Of a stretch of 64,000 nt of DNA, positions 18,605 through 27,795 are shown piece by piece. The DNA lies in NCBI RefSeq assembly GCF_900580675.1, contig NZ_UTBG01000001.1, forward strand, positions 124,001 through 188,000, given 5' to 3'. How positions within the stretch are numbered: the stretch's first letter is position 1; each line of letters opens with the position of its first letter. Source of the stretch: Pseudomonas viridiflava. GTDB lineage: Bacteria; Pseudomonadota; Gammaproteobacteria; Pseudomonadales; Pseudomonadaceae. The notes under the pieces are model-generated. The model worked only from the letters and a program-made list of their open reading frames with translations, ran no database searches and had not been told where the DNA came from. Both the position numbers and the translations under genes were made by a program.

Positions 18605-19378
18605 TTAGCGGTTGCTCGACATGAATTGTTTGCAGCGCGCCGAAAGCGGGTTTTCAAACACCTGCTGTGGCGATCCTTGCTCTTCGATCAGGCCCTGGTG
18701 CAGGAACACCACTTCACTGGAAACCTGGCGGGCAAAGCCCATCTCGTGGGTGACCAGCAGCATGGTGCGGCCTTCTTCGGCCAGCGCGCGGATCACATTA
18801 AGTACTTCCTGGACCATTTCCGGGTCAAGCGCCGATGTGGGCTCGTCGAACAGAATGACCTTGGGTTGCATCGCCAGGGTGCGCGCGATGGCAGCGCGTT
18901 GTTGCTGGCCGCCGGACAATTGCGCCGGGTAGGCGTGGCGCTTGTCGCTGATGCCGACCTTGGCCAGCAGGGCTTCGGCCCCTTCTATCGCTTCGGCCTT
19001 GCTCTGGCCGAGCACGCGGCGGGGCGCCTCGATGATGTTGTCGAGGATGCTCATGTGCGGCCACAGGTTAAAGTTTTGAAACACAAAACCGATTTCGCTG
19101 CGCAGGCGGTTGATCTGCTTGCCATCGGCAGCCATCAGCTCGCCGTTTTTTGCAGCCTTGAGCTTGAGTTCTTCGCCGGCGACCAGGATCTGCCCCTGGT
19201 GCGGGTTTTCCAGCAGGTTGATACAACGCAGGAACGTGGACTTGCCGGAACCGGAAGAACCCAGGATCGAGATCACGTCGCCGTCGCGGGCGGTCAGCGA
19301 GATACCTTTGAGTACCTCCAGCTCACCATAGCGTTTATGCAAGTTGCGGATTTCAAGCGCGGGCGTGGCCTCGGCCAT
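18605..19378 (-). CDS. Amino-acid ABC transporter ATP-binding protein (HisP-type)
   Basis: A 257-residue ABC ATPase powering the importer. Walker A is GSSGSGKST, the signature is LSGGQQQR, and Walker B with its glutamate is ILFDEPTSALD; the H-loop is in LLVTHEMGFA. The start at 19378 follows GAGGA; the open frame extends 56 codons further without a ribosome-binding site. First gene of the leftward importer operon, 13 bases ahead of the binding-protein gene. Confidence 0.93.
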   Translation of the reverse strand: MAEATPALEIRNLHKRYGELEVLKGISLTARDGDVISILGSSGSGKSTFLRCINLLENPHQGQILVAGEELKLKAAKNGELMAADGKQINRLRSEIGFVFQNFNLWPHMSILDNIIEAPRRVLGQSKAEAIEGAEALLAKVGISDKRHAYPAQLSGGQQQRAAIARTLAMQPKVILFDEPTSALDPEMVQEVLNVIRALAEEGRTMLLVTHEMGFARQVSSEVVFLHQGLIEEQGSPQQVFENPLSARCKQFMSSNR

Positions 19379-19933
19379 GTGCGGTCCTCTTTGTGTTCGT
19401 TGCGTACGGCGCAGTCGGGCCGCCTCTGTGGCGAGGCGCCAAGCTAGCATAGCGTTCGGATGGCAGCCAACAGCGCGGCCGGGGTTAAACAGGCGGTGTG
19501 CGGCAGGGTGTCGCATCGGCACAGCAGCGTGTCGCGCCATCAACAACCGAACAGCCGTTTTAACCTGTGAAACCGCAGGCTTCGCGTAAAAAAGGGCGCG
19601 ATGGTGCCAGCTTTGGCCGGGGGTTGGAAGGGTTAACCGGGCAAACGGTGCTTATCAGCCCTTTTATGATGCGTCACGTACTTTTCGTGTGTGTTTTTGG
19701 TGCGCTGGTTCGTCTTGAAAGTGGGTCACACGGTAACGCTATAGCGGAATGCCATTGTTCTCAATGACTTGCGACAATTGTGCAATCGTCCTGCAGCCCG
19801 CGCCAATCAAGGATCTGAAACATTTTGGCGCAAATCTTGCGTAAAAAATAAAGAACGCCCTGTTGGTTTCTTTTCACGAGAAAGAGCGCAGGCCGGGCGG
19901 ACCGTTTTCGCAATTCCTCGTAAAGGTGTGTCA
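19379..19933. other. Divergent intergenic region between ABC operon and gabP
   Basis: About 555 bases with no supportable gene. It should hold the promoters of both flanking transcripts. The clearest element is an imperfect dyad at 19769-19785 (TTGC, ACAATTGT, GCAA), a possible operator for gabP. Short open frames here lack ribosome-binding sites and coding character. Confidence 0.45.
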
Positions 19934-21325
19934 ATGAGTAGTACGCAAAGCTCCAATGACCTCGAACAGGGGCTCAAACCGCGTCACGTCACCATGCTGT
20001 CGATTGCCGGTGTAATCGGCGCAGGTTTGTTTGTCGGCTCCGGCCATGCGATTGCTGCCGCCGGCCCTGCCGTACTGCTGGCGTATGCCGCTGCGGGCAC
20101 GCTGGTGGTATTGGTGATGCGCATGCTCGCCGAAATGGCCGTGGCCTCGCCCGACACCGGTTCGTTCTCCACGTATGCCGACCGCGCAATCGGTCACTGG
20201 GCCGGTTTCACCATCGGCTGGCTGTACTGGTGGTTCTGGGTGCTGGTGATTCCGCTGGAAGCCAACGCCGCCGCGACCATCCTGCATGCCTGGTTCCCGG
20301 ACGTGGCCATCTGGGCCTTCACCCTGATCATCACCCTGCTGCTGACCGCGACCAACCTGTTCAGCGTGAAGAACTACGGTGAATTCGAGTTCTGGTTTGC
20401 GCTGATCAAAGTCGTGGCGATTGTGGCCTTTGTGCTCCTCGGCCTGGCGGCGATTTTCGACTTCCTGCCGACCAGCCAAGTCAGCGGTGTTTCGCACCTG
20501 TTCGACACCCAAGGCTTTATGCCGAACGGCATGGGCGCGGTATTGGCCGCCATCCTGACTACCATGTTCTCTTTTATGGGCACCGAGATCGTCACTATCG
20601 CGGCGGCTGAATCGAAGAACCCTGGCCAGCAAATCACCAAGGCCACCAACTCGGTGATCTGGCGGATTGGTTTGTTCTACCTGCTGTCGATCTTCATCGT
20701 GGTGTCCCTGGTGCCATGGAACGATCCGACCCTGGCGGCGGTAGGTTCCTACCAGACCGTGCTGGAACGCATGGGCATTCCGAATGCCAAGCTGATCGTT
20801 GACCTGGTGGTATTGGTTGCCGTGACCAGCTGCCTGAACTCGGCGCTGTACACCGCTTCGCGCATGCTGTTCTCCCTGGGCCGTCGCGGTGATGCACCGG
20901 CGGTGGCCAAGCGCACCAACAAGAGCGGCACGCCTTACTGGGCAGTGTTGCTGTCGACCGGCGCTGCCTTCCTGGCGGTATTCGCCAACTACGTGGCTCC
21001 GGCTGCGGTGTTCGAATTCCTGCTGGCCAGCTCCGGCGCCATCGCGCTGCTGGTGTATTTGGTCATCGCAGTATCGCAACTGCGTATGCGCCAGAAGCGC
21101 ACGGCGGCGGGCGAGAAGATTGTGTTCAAGATGTGGCTGTTCCCAGGCCTGACCTACGCGGTGATGGTCTTCATCGTGGGCACGTTGACCATCATGCTGT
21201 TCCAGGAAGCGCACCGGGTCGAGATCATCGCGACCGGGGTGTTGAGCTTGCTGGTGGTGCTGGCGGGGTTGTTCGTGTCCAGCCGTCGCAAGGCTCAGAA
21301 GGTAGGCGCTGCTGTGCTCAACTGA
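19934..21325 (+). CDS. gabP: 4-aminobutyrate (GABA) permease
   Basis: The 463-residue APC-family transporter has about 12 membrane helices and closely resembles E. coli GabP throughout (GLK.RHVTMLSIAGVIGA, WLYWWFWVLVIPLEAN, NSVIWRI, SCLNSALYTASRM). It imports GABA and related omega-amino acids with protons. The ATG at 19934 follows AAAGG; an open frame back to 19769 is not homologous to the family. No GABA catabolic genes are adjacent. Confidence 0.88.
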   Translation: MSSTQSSNDLEQGLKPRHVTMLSIAGVIGAGLFVGSGHAIAAAGPAVLLAYAAAGTLVVLVMRMLAEMAVASPDTGSFSTYADRAIGHWAGFTIGWLYWWFWVLVIPLEANAAATILHAWFPDVAIWAFTLIITLLLTATNLFSVKNYGEFEFWFALIKVVAIVAFVLLGLAAIFDFLPTSQVSGVSHLFDTQGFMPNGMGAVLAAILTTMFSFMGTEIVTIAAAESKNPGQQITKATNSVIWRIGLFYLLSIFIVVSLVPWNDPTLAAVGSYQTVLERMGIPNAKLIVDLVVLVAVTSCLNSALYTASRMLFSLGRRGDAPAVAKRTNKSGTPYWAVLLSTGAAFLAVFANYVAPAAVFEFLLASSGAIALLVYLVIAVSQLRMRQKRTAAGEKIVFKMWLFPGLTYAVMVFIVGTLTIMLFQEAHRVEIIATGVLSLLVVLAGLFVSSRRKAQKVGAAVLN

Positions 21326-21330
21326 TGGTG

Positions 21331-21351
21331 TGCGGTGCTTGATGCACCGCA
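21331..21351 (+). terminator. Possible terminator hairpin after gabP
   Basis: Perfect 8-bp arms TGCGGTGC and GCACCGCA with a 5-base loop, starting 5 bases after the gabP stop. There is no T-run, so its strength is uncertain; a REPIN follows immediately. Confidence 0.45.
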
Positions 21352-21357
21352 GTTCAA

Positions 21358-21449
21358 ATGTGGGAGCGGGCTTGCTCGCGAAAGCAGTGTGTCAGTCGCC
21401 ATATATGCAGGCTGATCCACCGCATTCGCGAGCAAGCCCGCTCCCACAT
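21358..21449. repeat. REPIN (two inverted REP palindromes)
   Basis: Two REP units of the TGTGGGAGCGGGCTTGCTCG type in inverted orientation, separated by ~40 bases. Pseudomonas REPINs are thought to be spread by RAYT transposases encoded elsewhere. It separates the convergent gabP and the small leftward gene, and can act as an mRNA 3'-end barrier. Confidence 0.9.
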
Positions 21450-21460
21450 TTTGTTTTGAG

Positions 21461-21874
21461 TCAGTCTGCTGAGTTGACCAGCGCCTGGGACGCCGCCACA
21501 TAATCGGCCTGGAACTCTGGCGACTCGACCCACGCCAGCGCGGCCGCTTCATCCTCGCTGTCCGTGGCCCACTGCCGGTACTCGATCAGTGCTGCCAGGA
21601 TGAAATCGGTGGCTTCCTCTTCGCCTTCCTGCTGCAGCACCAGCGCCAACAGCGGGTGCGCCAGGAACACCGCGCACATTGCCTGCTGGCTGGTCTCGCC
21701 TGCGGTGCGCATCTCGACGAACAGCTCGGTCAAATCCACTGATTCAAGGTCAATGCGGCTGTCATCGCCGGCAAACGCGTCGGGTTTGGTGGCGGCGGCG
21801 CGGTGTGTACGGTTCTGCTTGGCCTTGGCCTTCGCCCGGTGGGCACGTTTTTGCTGCTTGTTCGGCGAGGCCAT
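21461..21874 (-). CDS. Conserved hypothetical protein with basic N terminus
   Basis: The 137-residue protein has a very basic, Lys/Arg/Gln-rich first ~35 residues (MASPNKQQKRAHRAKAKAKQ) and an acidic, helical remainder. I do not recognise a domain. The start at 21874 follows GGACGTGAG; the open frame upstream overlaps the hydrolase gene. It lies 17 bases after the leftward hydrolase gene, so the two probably share a transcript. The basic tail could bind nucleic acid; that is inference only. Confidence 0.7.
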   Translation of the reverse strand: MASPNKQQKRAHRAKAKAKQNRTHRAAATKPDAFAGDDSRIDLESVDLTELFVEMRTAGETSQQAMCAVFLAHPLLALVLQQEGEEEATDFILAALIEYRQWATDSEDEAAALAWVESPEFQADYVAASQALVNSAD

Positions 21875-21891
21875 GGGCTCACGTCCTTGGG

Positions 21892-22863
21892 TCAGGATCT
21901 GGATGGGGTATTGAAGCGCAGGTTGGTGGAAATCCCAAGGGCATCTGCATTTAATTGGCCGTTTTGCAGCCACGCCAACGCGATCGGCCACAACCGGTCC
22001 TGATACTCGCTACGAAAAAAAGCGAAATGCCCGACGTGTTCTTCGCCGATGTCTTCGGGCGCGATCCGCAGATGAGTGCCCTCGCAGCCATCGAAGTAAC
22101 CCAGCAAGCGCTCGACCGCCGCAACGGTGCCGAAGGGATCATCGGTGATGCTGATCGCCAGCATCTGCGCCTTCACGCGGCTGAAGGGCAGGCCATCGAG
22201 GGTGCGCCCGCTGGGGCGTGTTTCATAGCTGGGTGTCGGCGTGCTCCAGTCGCGCACCACGCCTGCCGGCGTATCCTCGAGCCAGCCCAGCCGTTTGCCG
22301 GGGAAATATCCGCACAGCGCCGTGAGCAGCGGCATTGCCACATGCCACTTGGCAAACATTCGCCAGCGCGTGCTGGCCTGGTAATCGCGCCAGTAAGCGA
22401 ACTGCGCGCCAACCGTCACGACTCGCCGGATCAGCGCGCCGGAAGCCCCGAGCCCCGCCGCACAACCGCCGAAACTGTGGCCGACCACATCAATCGGTTG
22501 ACCTGGAAACTCACGCTGCGCGCGCAACAGAATCGCCTCGAAATCCAGCACGCCCCAGTCCGACCATGAGGCCTTGAAGCCTCGCAGCGAACCCTTGCGC
22601 GACTCACCGATGCCGCGATAGTCGTAGGTGATGACATCGAAGCCATTGGCGAACAGGTAGTCGGCAAAGCGCACGTAATGGCGGCAGCGCACGGAGGTGG
22701 CGGCGTTGATGATCACGACGGGGCGTTCGAGGTCGGTCCTGACATGGCGCCAGGTGAAACCGCCCAGCAGGTAGTTGTCGGCGGCGGGCTCTTTGAACGA
22801 TTCGCTTTGGCCAGGCTTGGATGTGGTGACAGGTTTTAACCCTCTGGTGTCATTCAAGTTCAT
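21892..22863 (-). CDS. Alpha/beta-hydrolase family protein
   Basis: A 323-residue protein with an alpha/beta-hydrolase core. The nucleophile elbow is GHSFGG, an early YDYRGIGES segment follows the family oxyanion region, and a late HVGHF segment probably supplies the catalytic histidine. No signal peptide is evident, so it is likely cytoplasmic. Substrate unknown; esterase or lipase-like activity is plausible. It starts at 22863 and is the first gene of a leftward pair with the small basic protein. Confidence 0.8.
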   Translation of the reverse strand: MNLNDTRGLKPVTTSKPGQSESFKEPAADNYLLGGFTWRHVRTDLERPVVIINAATSVRCRHYVRFADYLFANGFDVITYDYRGIGESRKGSLRGFKASWSDWGVLDFEAILLRAQREFPGQPIDVVGHSFGGCAAGLGASGALIRRVVTVGAQFAYWRDYQASTRWRMFAKWHVAMPLLTALCGYFPGKRLGWLEDTPAGVVRDWSTPTPSYETRPSGRTLDGLPFSRVKAQMLAISITDDPFGTVAAVERLLGYFDGCEGTHLRIAPEDIGEEHVGHFAFFRSEYQDRLWPIALAWLQNGQLNADALGISTNLRFNTPSRS

Positions 22864-22935
22864 CGCTTCCGAGTCCGTGCCTGGTTTTTATTTTTTTGGT
22901 AACAGTTAGCCAGTTTGCCAGCACTGTACGTTTTC

Positions 22936-22971
22936 CGAAGGTCTCATTAGCCTTCGTTGCTCCTGAGGAGC
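22936..22971. promoter_or_regulatory. Two adjacent dyads upstream of the toxin-antitoxin pair
   Basis: Arms CGAAGG/CCTTCG (22936-22956, 9-base loop) are followed three bases later by GCTCCTGAGGAGC (22959-22971), a near-perfect dyad. They lie 90-125 bases ahead of the antitoxin start. Toxin-antitoxin operons are usually autorepressed at such dyads; assignment as operators is inference. Confidence 0.35.
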
Positions 22972-23061
22972 CCAAAGCCCGTCGAAAAGCCATACATCCG
23001 AGAGAACCGACAGAAAACCATGGACAGATTAGACTGGCAGGCGTCCACCACGGAGGTCTTT

Positions 23062-23253
23062 ATGAGCATTCCACTTTCTCCCATCGTTTCAGAGTTTGGA
23101 ACTGAAGAGGAGGCCGACAGCTATGACCGGTGGTTTCGTGCCAGGGTCCAGGCTTCAATTGATGATCCCCGGCCAAGTGTTCCTCACGATCAGGTCATGG
23201 CAGAGATGCGTGCGCTGATCGAGTCGAAGCAAAAAGAGCGTGATGCGGGTTGA
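23062..23253 (+). CDS. Antitoxin of a RelBE/ParDE-type pair
   Basis: A 63-residue acidic protein (MSIPLSPIVSEFGTEEEA...) with a short helical C-terminal tail typical of antitoxins that wrap a RelE/ParE toxin. The ATG at 23062 has a strong GGAGG site six bases upstream; an open frame from 22957 lacks one. It overlaps the toxin gene by 14 bases, the usual translational coupling. The DNA-binding class is not obvious. Confidence 0.8.
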   Translation: MSIPLSPIVSEFGTEEEADSYDRWFRARVQASIDDPRPSVPHDQVMAEMRALIESKQKERDAG

Positions 23254-23512
23254 GTGGCGGCCCGAGGCGAGGGCCGAACTCAGAGCAATCCTTGAATACA
23301 TCGTTGAGCGCAATATTGCGGCGGCGAGTGATTTGCGTGAAGCCATTGAGACCGCGACAACGGCAGTTCCACAACATCCCTACCTGTATAGATTGGGCAG
23401 AGTATTGGGTACTCGAGAGATCGTTGTGCATCCCAACTATCTGGTGATTTATCGTATAACGGATCGGGTTGAAATACTGTCGGTGCTGCACGCGCGCCAA
23501 GAGTATCCGTGA
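23240..23512 (+). CDS. RelE/ParE-family toxin
   Basis: The 90-residue product (GTG at 23240, or ATG at 23243) has the ParE/RelE superfamily outline: an N-terminal helical part with W-x-P-E-A-x-x-(E/D)L, a central R-x-GR segment, and the C-terminal strands ...REIVVHPNYLVIYRI...VEILSVLHARQEYP. The R-x-(Y/I)...VLH.RQ ending is typical of ParE-like toxins, which target gyrase, but RelE-like RNase activity cannot be excluded. Encoded in an overlapping pair with its antitoxin. Confidence 0.87.
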   Translation: MMRVEWRPEARAELRAILEYIVERNIAAASDLREAIETATTAVPQHPYLYRLGRVLGTREIVVHPNYLVIYRITDRVEILSVLHARQEYP

Positions 23513-23592
23513 GACGCAAACCGCGTTTACCACTCGACCTTATGTCCGTAGATGCATAGGCTTGCGCCTTTGCGGCCCGCCAGAGCGTCTTC

Positions 23593-24558
23593 ATGACCCG
23601 CGACACCCTCGAACACAACCAGATCCCGGTCTACTTTGGCGCTGTCCTTCTGGCTGCAGTTTTCGGCTTGCTCGCGCCTTCATTGGCGCATGGCTTCGGC
23701 GTGTGGGTCACGCCCGCCATCGCGGTGCTGATGTATGCCATGTTCCTGCAAATCCCCTTTCTGGATTTGCGTGAGGGTCTGGGTAACAAGCGTTTCCTGT
23801 CGGCGCTGTTGCTGGCCAATTTCATCCTGGTGCCGTTGCTGGTGTGGGCCTTGACCCGCGGTCTGGTGGAGCGCCCGGCATTGTTGGTGGGTGCATTGCT
23901 GGTGTTGCTGACGCCTTGTATCGATTACGTGGTGGTGTTTACCCATATCGGCAAAGGCGATTCGCGATTGATGCTGGCGGCAACGCCGGTGCTGCTGTTG
24001 CTGCAGTTGGCGCTGTTGCCGGTGTACCTGGGTTTTATGCTGGGTGCGCAGTCCGAGGTGGTGGTGGAGGCGGGGCCGTTTGTCGAGGCGTTCCTGTTGT
24101 TAATTGTGCTGCCAATGGTGCTGGCGGTGATCACCACGGCCATGGCGCGACGATCAACGCTGATCACTGCCTGGAACAACGCCTGGACATGGTTGCCGGT
24201 ACCGGCGATGGCGCTGGTGCTGTTCGTGGTGGTCGCCTCGCAAATCACCTCGGTGGTGCGCGATATCAGCCTGCTGTTGCCGGTGATCCCGCTGTATGTC
24301 GCCTTCCTGGTGTTGGCCCCGCTGATGGGGGTGTTGGCGTCGCGGCTGTTTGCGTTACCGGCGGCAACGGCGCGGGCAGTGGTGTTCAGCGCATCGACGC
24401 GTAACTCGCTGGTGGTGTTACCCCTGGCCCTGGCCTTGCCCGAAGACGTGCGTGGGCTGGCTGCGACGGCGGTGATCCTGCAAACCCTGGTAGAGCTGGT
24501 GGGCGAGTTGATCTATGTTCGGCTGATTCCGAAATGGGTGTGGCCCGCGGGTCGGTAA
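23593..24558 (+). CDS. Bile acid:sodium symporter / arsenite-type permease family
   Basis: A 321-residue membrane protein with about 9-10 hydrophobic helices, of the BASS superfamily that includes ACR3 arsenite exporters. Supporting segments are LLTPCIDYVVVFTHIGKGD (a cysteine in the fourth helix region) and VFSASTRNSLVVLPLALALP. No arsR or arsC is adjacent, so the substrate is uncertain. The ATG at 23593 follows the toxin gene by 80 bases. Confidence 0.75.
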   Translation: MTRDTLEHNQIPVYFGAVLLAAVFGLLAPSLAHGFGVWVTPAIAVLMYAMFLQIPFLDLREGLGNKRFLSALLLANFILVPLLVWALTRGLVERPALLVGALLVLLTPCIDYVVVFTHIGKGDSRLMLAATPVLLLLQLALLPVYLGFMLGAQSEVVVEAGPFVEAFLLLIVLPMVLAVITTAMARRSTLITAWNNAWTWLPVPAMALVLFVVVASQITSVVRDISLLLPVIPLYVAFLVLAPLMGVLASRLFALPAATARAVVFSASTRNSLVVLPLALALPEDVRGLAATAVILQTLVELVGELIYVRLIPKWVWPAGR

Positions 24559-24645
24559 ACGCGCGAATGTTCAAGTCTGTTCAGGCGCTATTCAGGGGTG
24601 GGCTCGGCAACATAGGTCGGCGCTCCCCACCTGACAGGTCTACCG

Positions 24646-26250
24646 ATGGATCATCGCAACCGTTTCCGCCTGGAATCCCTGGGTATCTTTCTGATTGCCT
24701 TGTTGCTCTTTACCCTGGGCATCTGGGATCAGCAGCCCCAGGGATTTGACGGACGCTGGGCGCTGTTCCTGCAGGAAATGTTTCGCCATGGTGCGGGTCT
24801 TTTCCCAACCACCTACGGGCAGCCCTACGCGGACTACCCCGGCACAGCGACGTTCTTCAGTTTTATATTCGCCAAGCTTTTTGGCGCGCCTAACCATTTA
24901 GCCAATATCTTGCCCACTGCGCTTGCGTCTGCCGGGGTGGTGGCGCTGATCTACCGTCTGCTGGTGCCGTATGGTCGCAGCTGGGCGCTGCTCACCGTGC
25001 TGCTGACCTTGCTCACCACCCAGTTGCTCGAAAAGTCGCGCTCGGTGTGCCTGGATCAGATGGTGGCGCTGTTATGTGTAGGCAGTTTTTACCTGCTGCA
25101 CACGGGTGAGCGCCTCGGCTCGCGGTGGCGCCAGCTCGCGGTATTTCCGCTGTTCATCCTGGGCTTTGCGATTCGCGGGCCTTTGGGGTTGATCGAAGTC
25201 TGCGGTGTGGTGTGTGTGTATTGGGCGCTGGCCCGACCCGGTGAAAGGGTCAGGCAGGTATTGATCCACGGCATTGTCGGGCTGGTGTTGTTGGCGGTCT
25301 GCTGGTGGCTGCTGGTGAAATTGGCGCGATTCAGCGGCGGCGACGGGTTTGCCGATGAAGTGTTCAAGATGCAGGTGGGCGGGCGCCTGGATGAAACCGG
25401 CGAGCCATTCTATTTTTACTTTCAATTGAGTTTGTACCGCTATTTCCCGGTAGTGCCTTTGGCGTTGGCGACGATGGTTGCGCTGCGCCATCGCTGGTCC
25501 GAGCGATCTGATGACACTGTGCAGCTTGTCATGCGGCTCGGTGCCTGTGGCTTGATGATTTTGCTCGGGTTGTCGGTGCCGCACTTCAAGCGCGCCTATT
25601 ACATCCTGCCCATGGTGCCGATGTTTGCCGCTGTCGCCGCCTATGGGTTGCTCCAGGCGCAAAACTGGCTCGTTGGCGTGCGCCGATGCTACGAGTGGCT
25701 CGTCGTAGCGCTGCCGGCGTTGTGCGTGGTTGTGGTGTTTGTCTGCCGGCATAGCTGGCAGAAACACGGCTACTGGCCTGAGGTCTCGGTGCCGTTGTTG
25801 ATTGGCGCGCTGCTGGCGTTGCAGGTGGCGGCGCTGATCGCCTGGCGTCGGGCAGGGCGGCTGGTGTGGCTCAGTGCGTTTGCGCTGCTGGCGCAGTGGC
25901 TGGTGTTGGTGGCGGTGGTGGAGCCCGCCAAGGACTTGCAGTTCGACACTCGCCAATTTGTCAGCCAGGTCGAAGCGCTGCGCGTGTCACAGCCTGGGCC
26001 ACTGGTGTTTGTGAACCTCGGCAAGGACACCTGGGCGGTGCGCTACATGATGAACCTGGCGCATGACGAGCTGCCGTTGTTTGTCAGTGCTGCCGAAGTC
26101 CAGCGGTTAGCCACGTTGCCCCGCCCGTCATGGGTGATCGTGGCGCGCAAGGAAACCGCGCTGCTGAAGGGAACGCCTCTGGAGCATCTGGCTCCAAGCT
26201 TTGAAGGGCGGTTGAACGACAACCCATTAATGGTGTTTTTGCTGAAATGA
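24646..26250 (+). CDS. ArnT/PMT-like membrane glycosyltransferase (GT39/GT83 type)
   Basis: A 534-residue protein with many membrane helices. The first periplasmic loop carries FDGRWALFLQEM and YADYPGT, in the position of the DE-x-RYA and PPL motifs of lipid-linked sugar transferases such as ArnT. The usual acidic pair is degenerate (F-D-G), so activity is uncertain. It may glycosylate a surface lipid or polymer using a polyprenyl-phosphate donor. No sugar-synthesis genes are adjacent. Confidence 0.7.
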   Translation: MDHRNRFRLESLGIFLIALLLFTLGIWDQQPQGFDGRWALFLQEMFRHGAGLFPTTYGQPYADYPGTATFFSFIFAKLFGAPNHLANILPTALASAGVVALIYRLLVPYGRSWALLTVLLTLLTTQLLEKSRSVCLDQMVALLCVGSFYLLHTGERLGSRWRQLAVFPLFILGFAIRGPLGLIEVCGVVCVYWALARPGERVRQVLIHGIVGLVLLAVCWWLLVKLARFSGGDGFADEVFKMQVGGRLDETGEPFYFYFQLSLYRYFPVVPLALATMVALRHRWSERSDDTVQLVMRLGACGLMILLGLSVPHFKRAYYILPMVPMFAAVAAYGLLQAQNWLVGVRRCYEWLVVALPALCVVVVFVCRHSWQKHGYWPEVSVPLLIGALLALQVAALIAWRRAGRLVWLSAFALLAQWLVLVAVVEPAKDLQFDTRQFVSQVEALRVSQPGPLVFVNLGKDTWAVRYMMNLAHDELPLFVSAAEVQRLATLPRPSWVIVARKETALLKGTPLEHLAPSFEGRLNDNPLMVFLLK

Positions 26251-26338
26251 ATCAGCCACTTGCTGTATGTTCGCCGGCCGAATGACCGATGAGTCATTTA
26301 AATCTGCCGTTTTTAGTGACTGCCGTACTGGAAGCATT

Positions 26339-26629
26339 ATGGATATGACAAAAAAGGACTTTAAGCGGCCCGGCTGTGGCCATGTAATCGAGCGCTCCCG
26401 ATTTGGCAGGCTGAGCATCTGCTTTGACGGCGGTTGCAGCTACCCTGCGATGATCAACGTGCTGAGTGCAGTCTTCAAGCGCTACGGGCGCCTGGTGCGT
26501 TTTGGCGAGCAGCTGTCGGCGCAGGGCTGGATTGATCGGGTGGAGGAGCGTGGTTATCAAATCTCCGATCAGGAGCGGGTGGCGGTGTTTACGTTGATGC
26601 GCGATCGAGAAGTCACGCTTAAGCAGTAA
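26339..26629 (+). CDS. Small hypothetical protein
   Basis: A 96-residue protein I do not recognise. It begins MDMTKKDFKRPGCGHV, has two cysteines in a C-G-H...C-F-D-G-G-C pattern, and a helical C-terminal half. The ATG at 26339 has GGAAG a few bases upstream; an upstream in-frame ATG at 26267 is possible. It converges on the broken fic gene with a 12-base gap. Confidence 0.5.
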   Translation: MDMTKKDFKRPGCGHVIERSRFGRLSICFDGGCSYPAMINVLSAVFKRYGRLVRFGEQLSAQGWIDRVEERGYQISDQERVAVFTLMRDREVTLKQ

Positions 26630-26641
26630 CCTTGATCGTGC

Positions 26642-27795
26642 CTAGGGCTTATCCAGTTGCTCGGGGATGAAGCCCTCATCGCGCAGCGATTTGATGATGC
26701 CTCTGATCAAATAATTGTTGGAAAAACCAATGGTGTACTGCCGTGCACCAGGGGTGATGGGCAGCAGCATGCCTTGATCGACCAATTTTTTTATCTGGTA
26801 GGTTCTTTGCGCAGCCGACAGCTTCGGCAGGGCGGCGGCGATATCGCTTGATTTGACCACTTTCAATTGAATGGCCGTGCTCAGGATTCGCTCCTCGATG
26901 GGTGTTATCCATCCACGTTCCTTGGCCAAGGAAACAGTTGGCGCAAGGATATGCCTGGTTAAGTAGTCATAGTCGGTGAGTCTGCCGACTTTCTCCAGTT
27001 CGTCCTTTATGCCGCCCAGGACATATGTGCACCAGGCTTCAAGGCCTTCCTGGGTGCCCGTGTCTGCTGTAGAGAGCATCGCGTAGTACTTTTCTCTATC
27101 AATGCAAAACACTGCGGTGGGATTTAGTACGCGACCCCCATTACTGACATTGAAGCCGTACTTCATTAGCAGAGCGTAGGTAAGAAGACGTACGACACGA
27201 CATTGCCGTTACCGAAGGGGTGAATCCAGCCGAATCGGTGATGAGCCAATGCAACTTTCATCAGGTCGTACTTGGGCGCATCCTGCTTATTCACAAAGGC
27301 AATCAGCTCTTGCATGTACCCCGGTACCATCACCGCCTCGGGAGGTAGATGGTCTGACTGGGCAATTCGCACTGCTGCTGCTCGGTAAGTGCCTGGCGTA
27401 CGATCGCCCTCGCGTTTCAGGCCCTGAACCGTGATCGAGTGAAGTTCTCGAATGGCGAATTCGGTCAAGTCCGAGCCCGGCTGTACGACGCTTTCGACAT
27501 AGTCCATGGCTTTTTCAATATTTGCGATTTCTCGTAGCTGGTCGGAGCCCTCAGCGTTCCCATCAACTTTACTTTCGATGTAATCGGCCAGTGTTGTGTG
27601 GTTGCCTTCAATGCGCGCGGAGCCCAGGCTTTCCAGCGTGTGGAATAGATCTTTTAACTGGAAGAACACGGCGGGCGGTGTGTCACCGCCGAGTTGCAAG
27701 CGCCTCAGATGTTCCAATTCACTGAGTACGTCCACCAGGCTCGAGTCGAACGATGGGTTCAACAGTTCCAGATCGTGATGAAGAAACTCAGCCAT
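26642..27795 (-). pseudogene. Fic-family protein, broken by a one-base deletion in the active-site motif
   Basis: Read leftward, the first frame (27795 to 27166) gives a Fic N-terminal region and reaches ...[12 protein letters not shown] before running into an out-of-frame tail and stop. The second frame (27166 to 26642) continues a normal Fic C terminus (KYGFNVSNGG..., then a winged-helix-like end). Adding one G at about 27201 would restore N-G-R-V-V-R-L-L-T and join the two frames into one ~384-residue protein with the complete HPF-x-NGNGR AMPylation motif. Fic proteins transfer AMP to target hydroxyls. Codon use looks less biased than in the neighbours. A sequencing error is the alternative. 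Confidence 0.85.

Noticed and set aside
19567..19767. 66-codon frame between the ABC operon and gabP
   Set aside because: No ribosome-binding site, no family, ends in an AT-rich promoter-like region.
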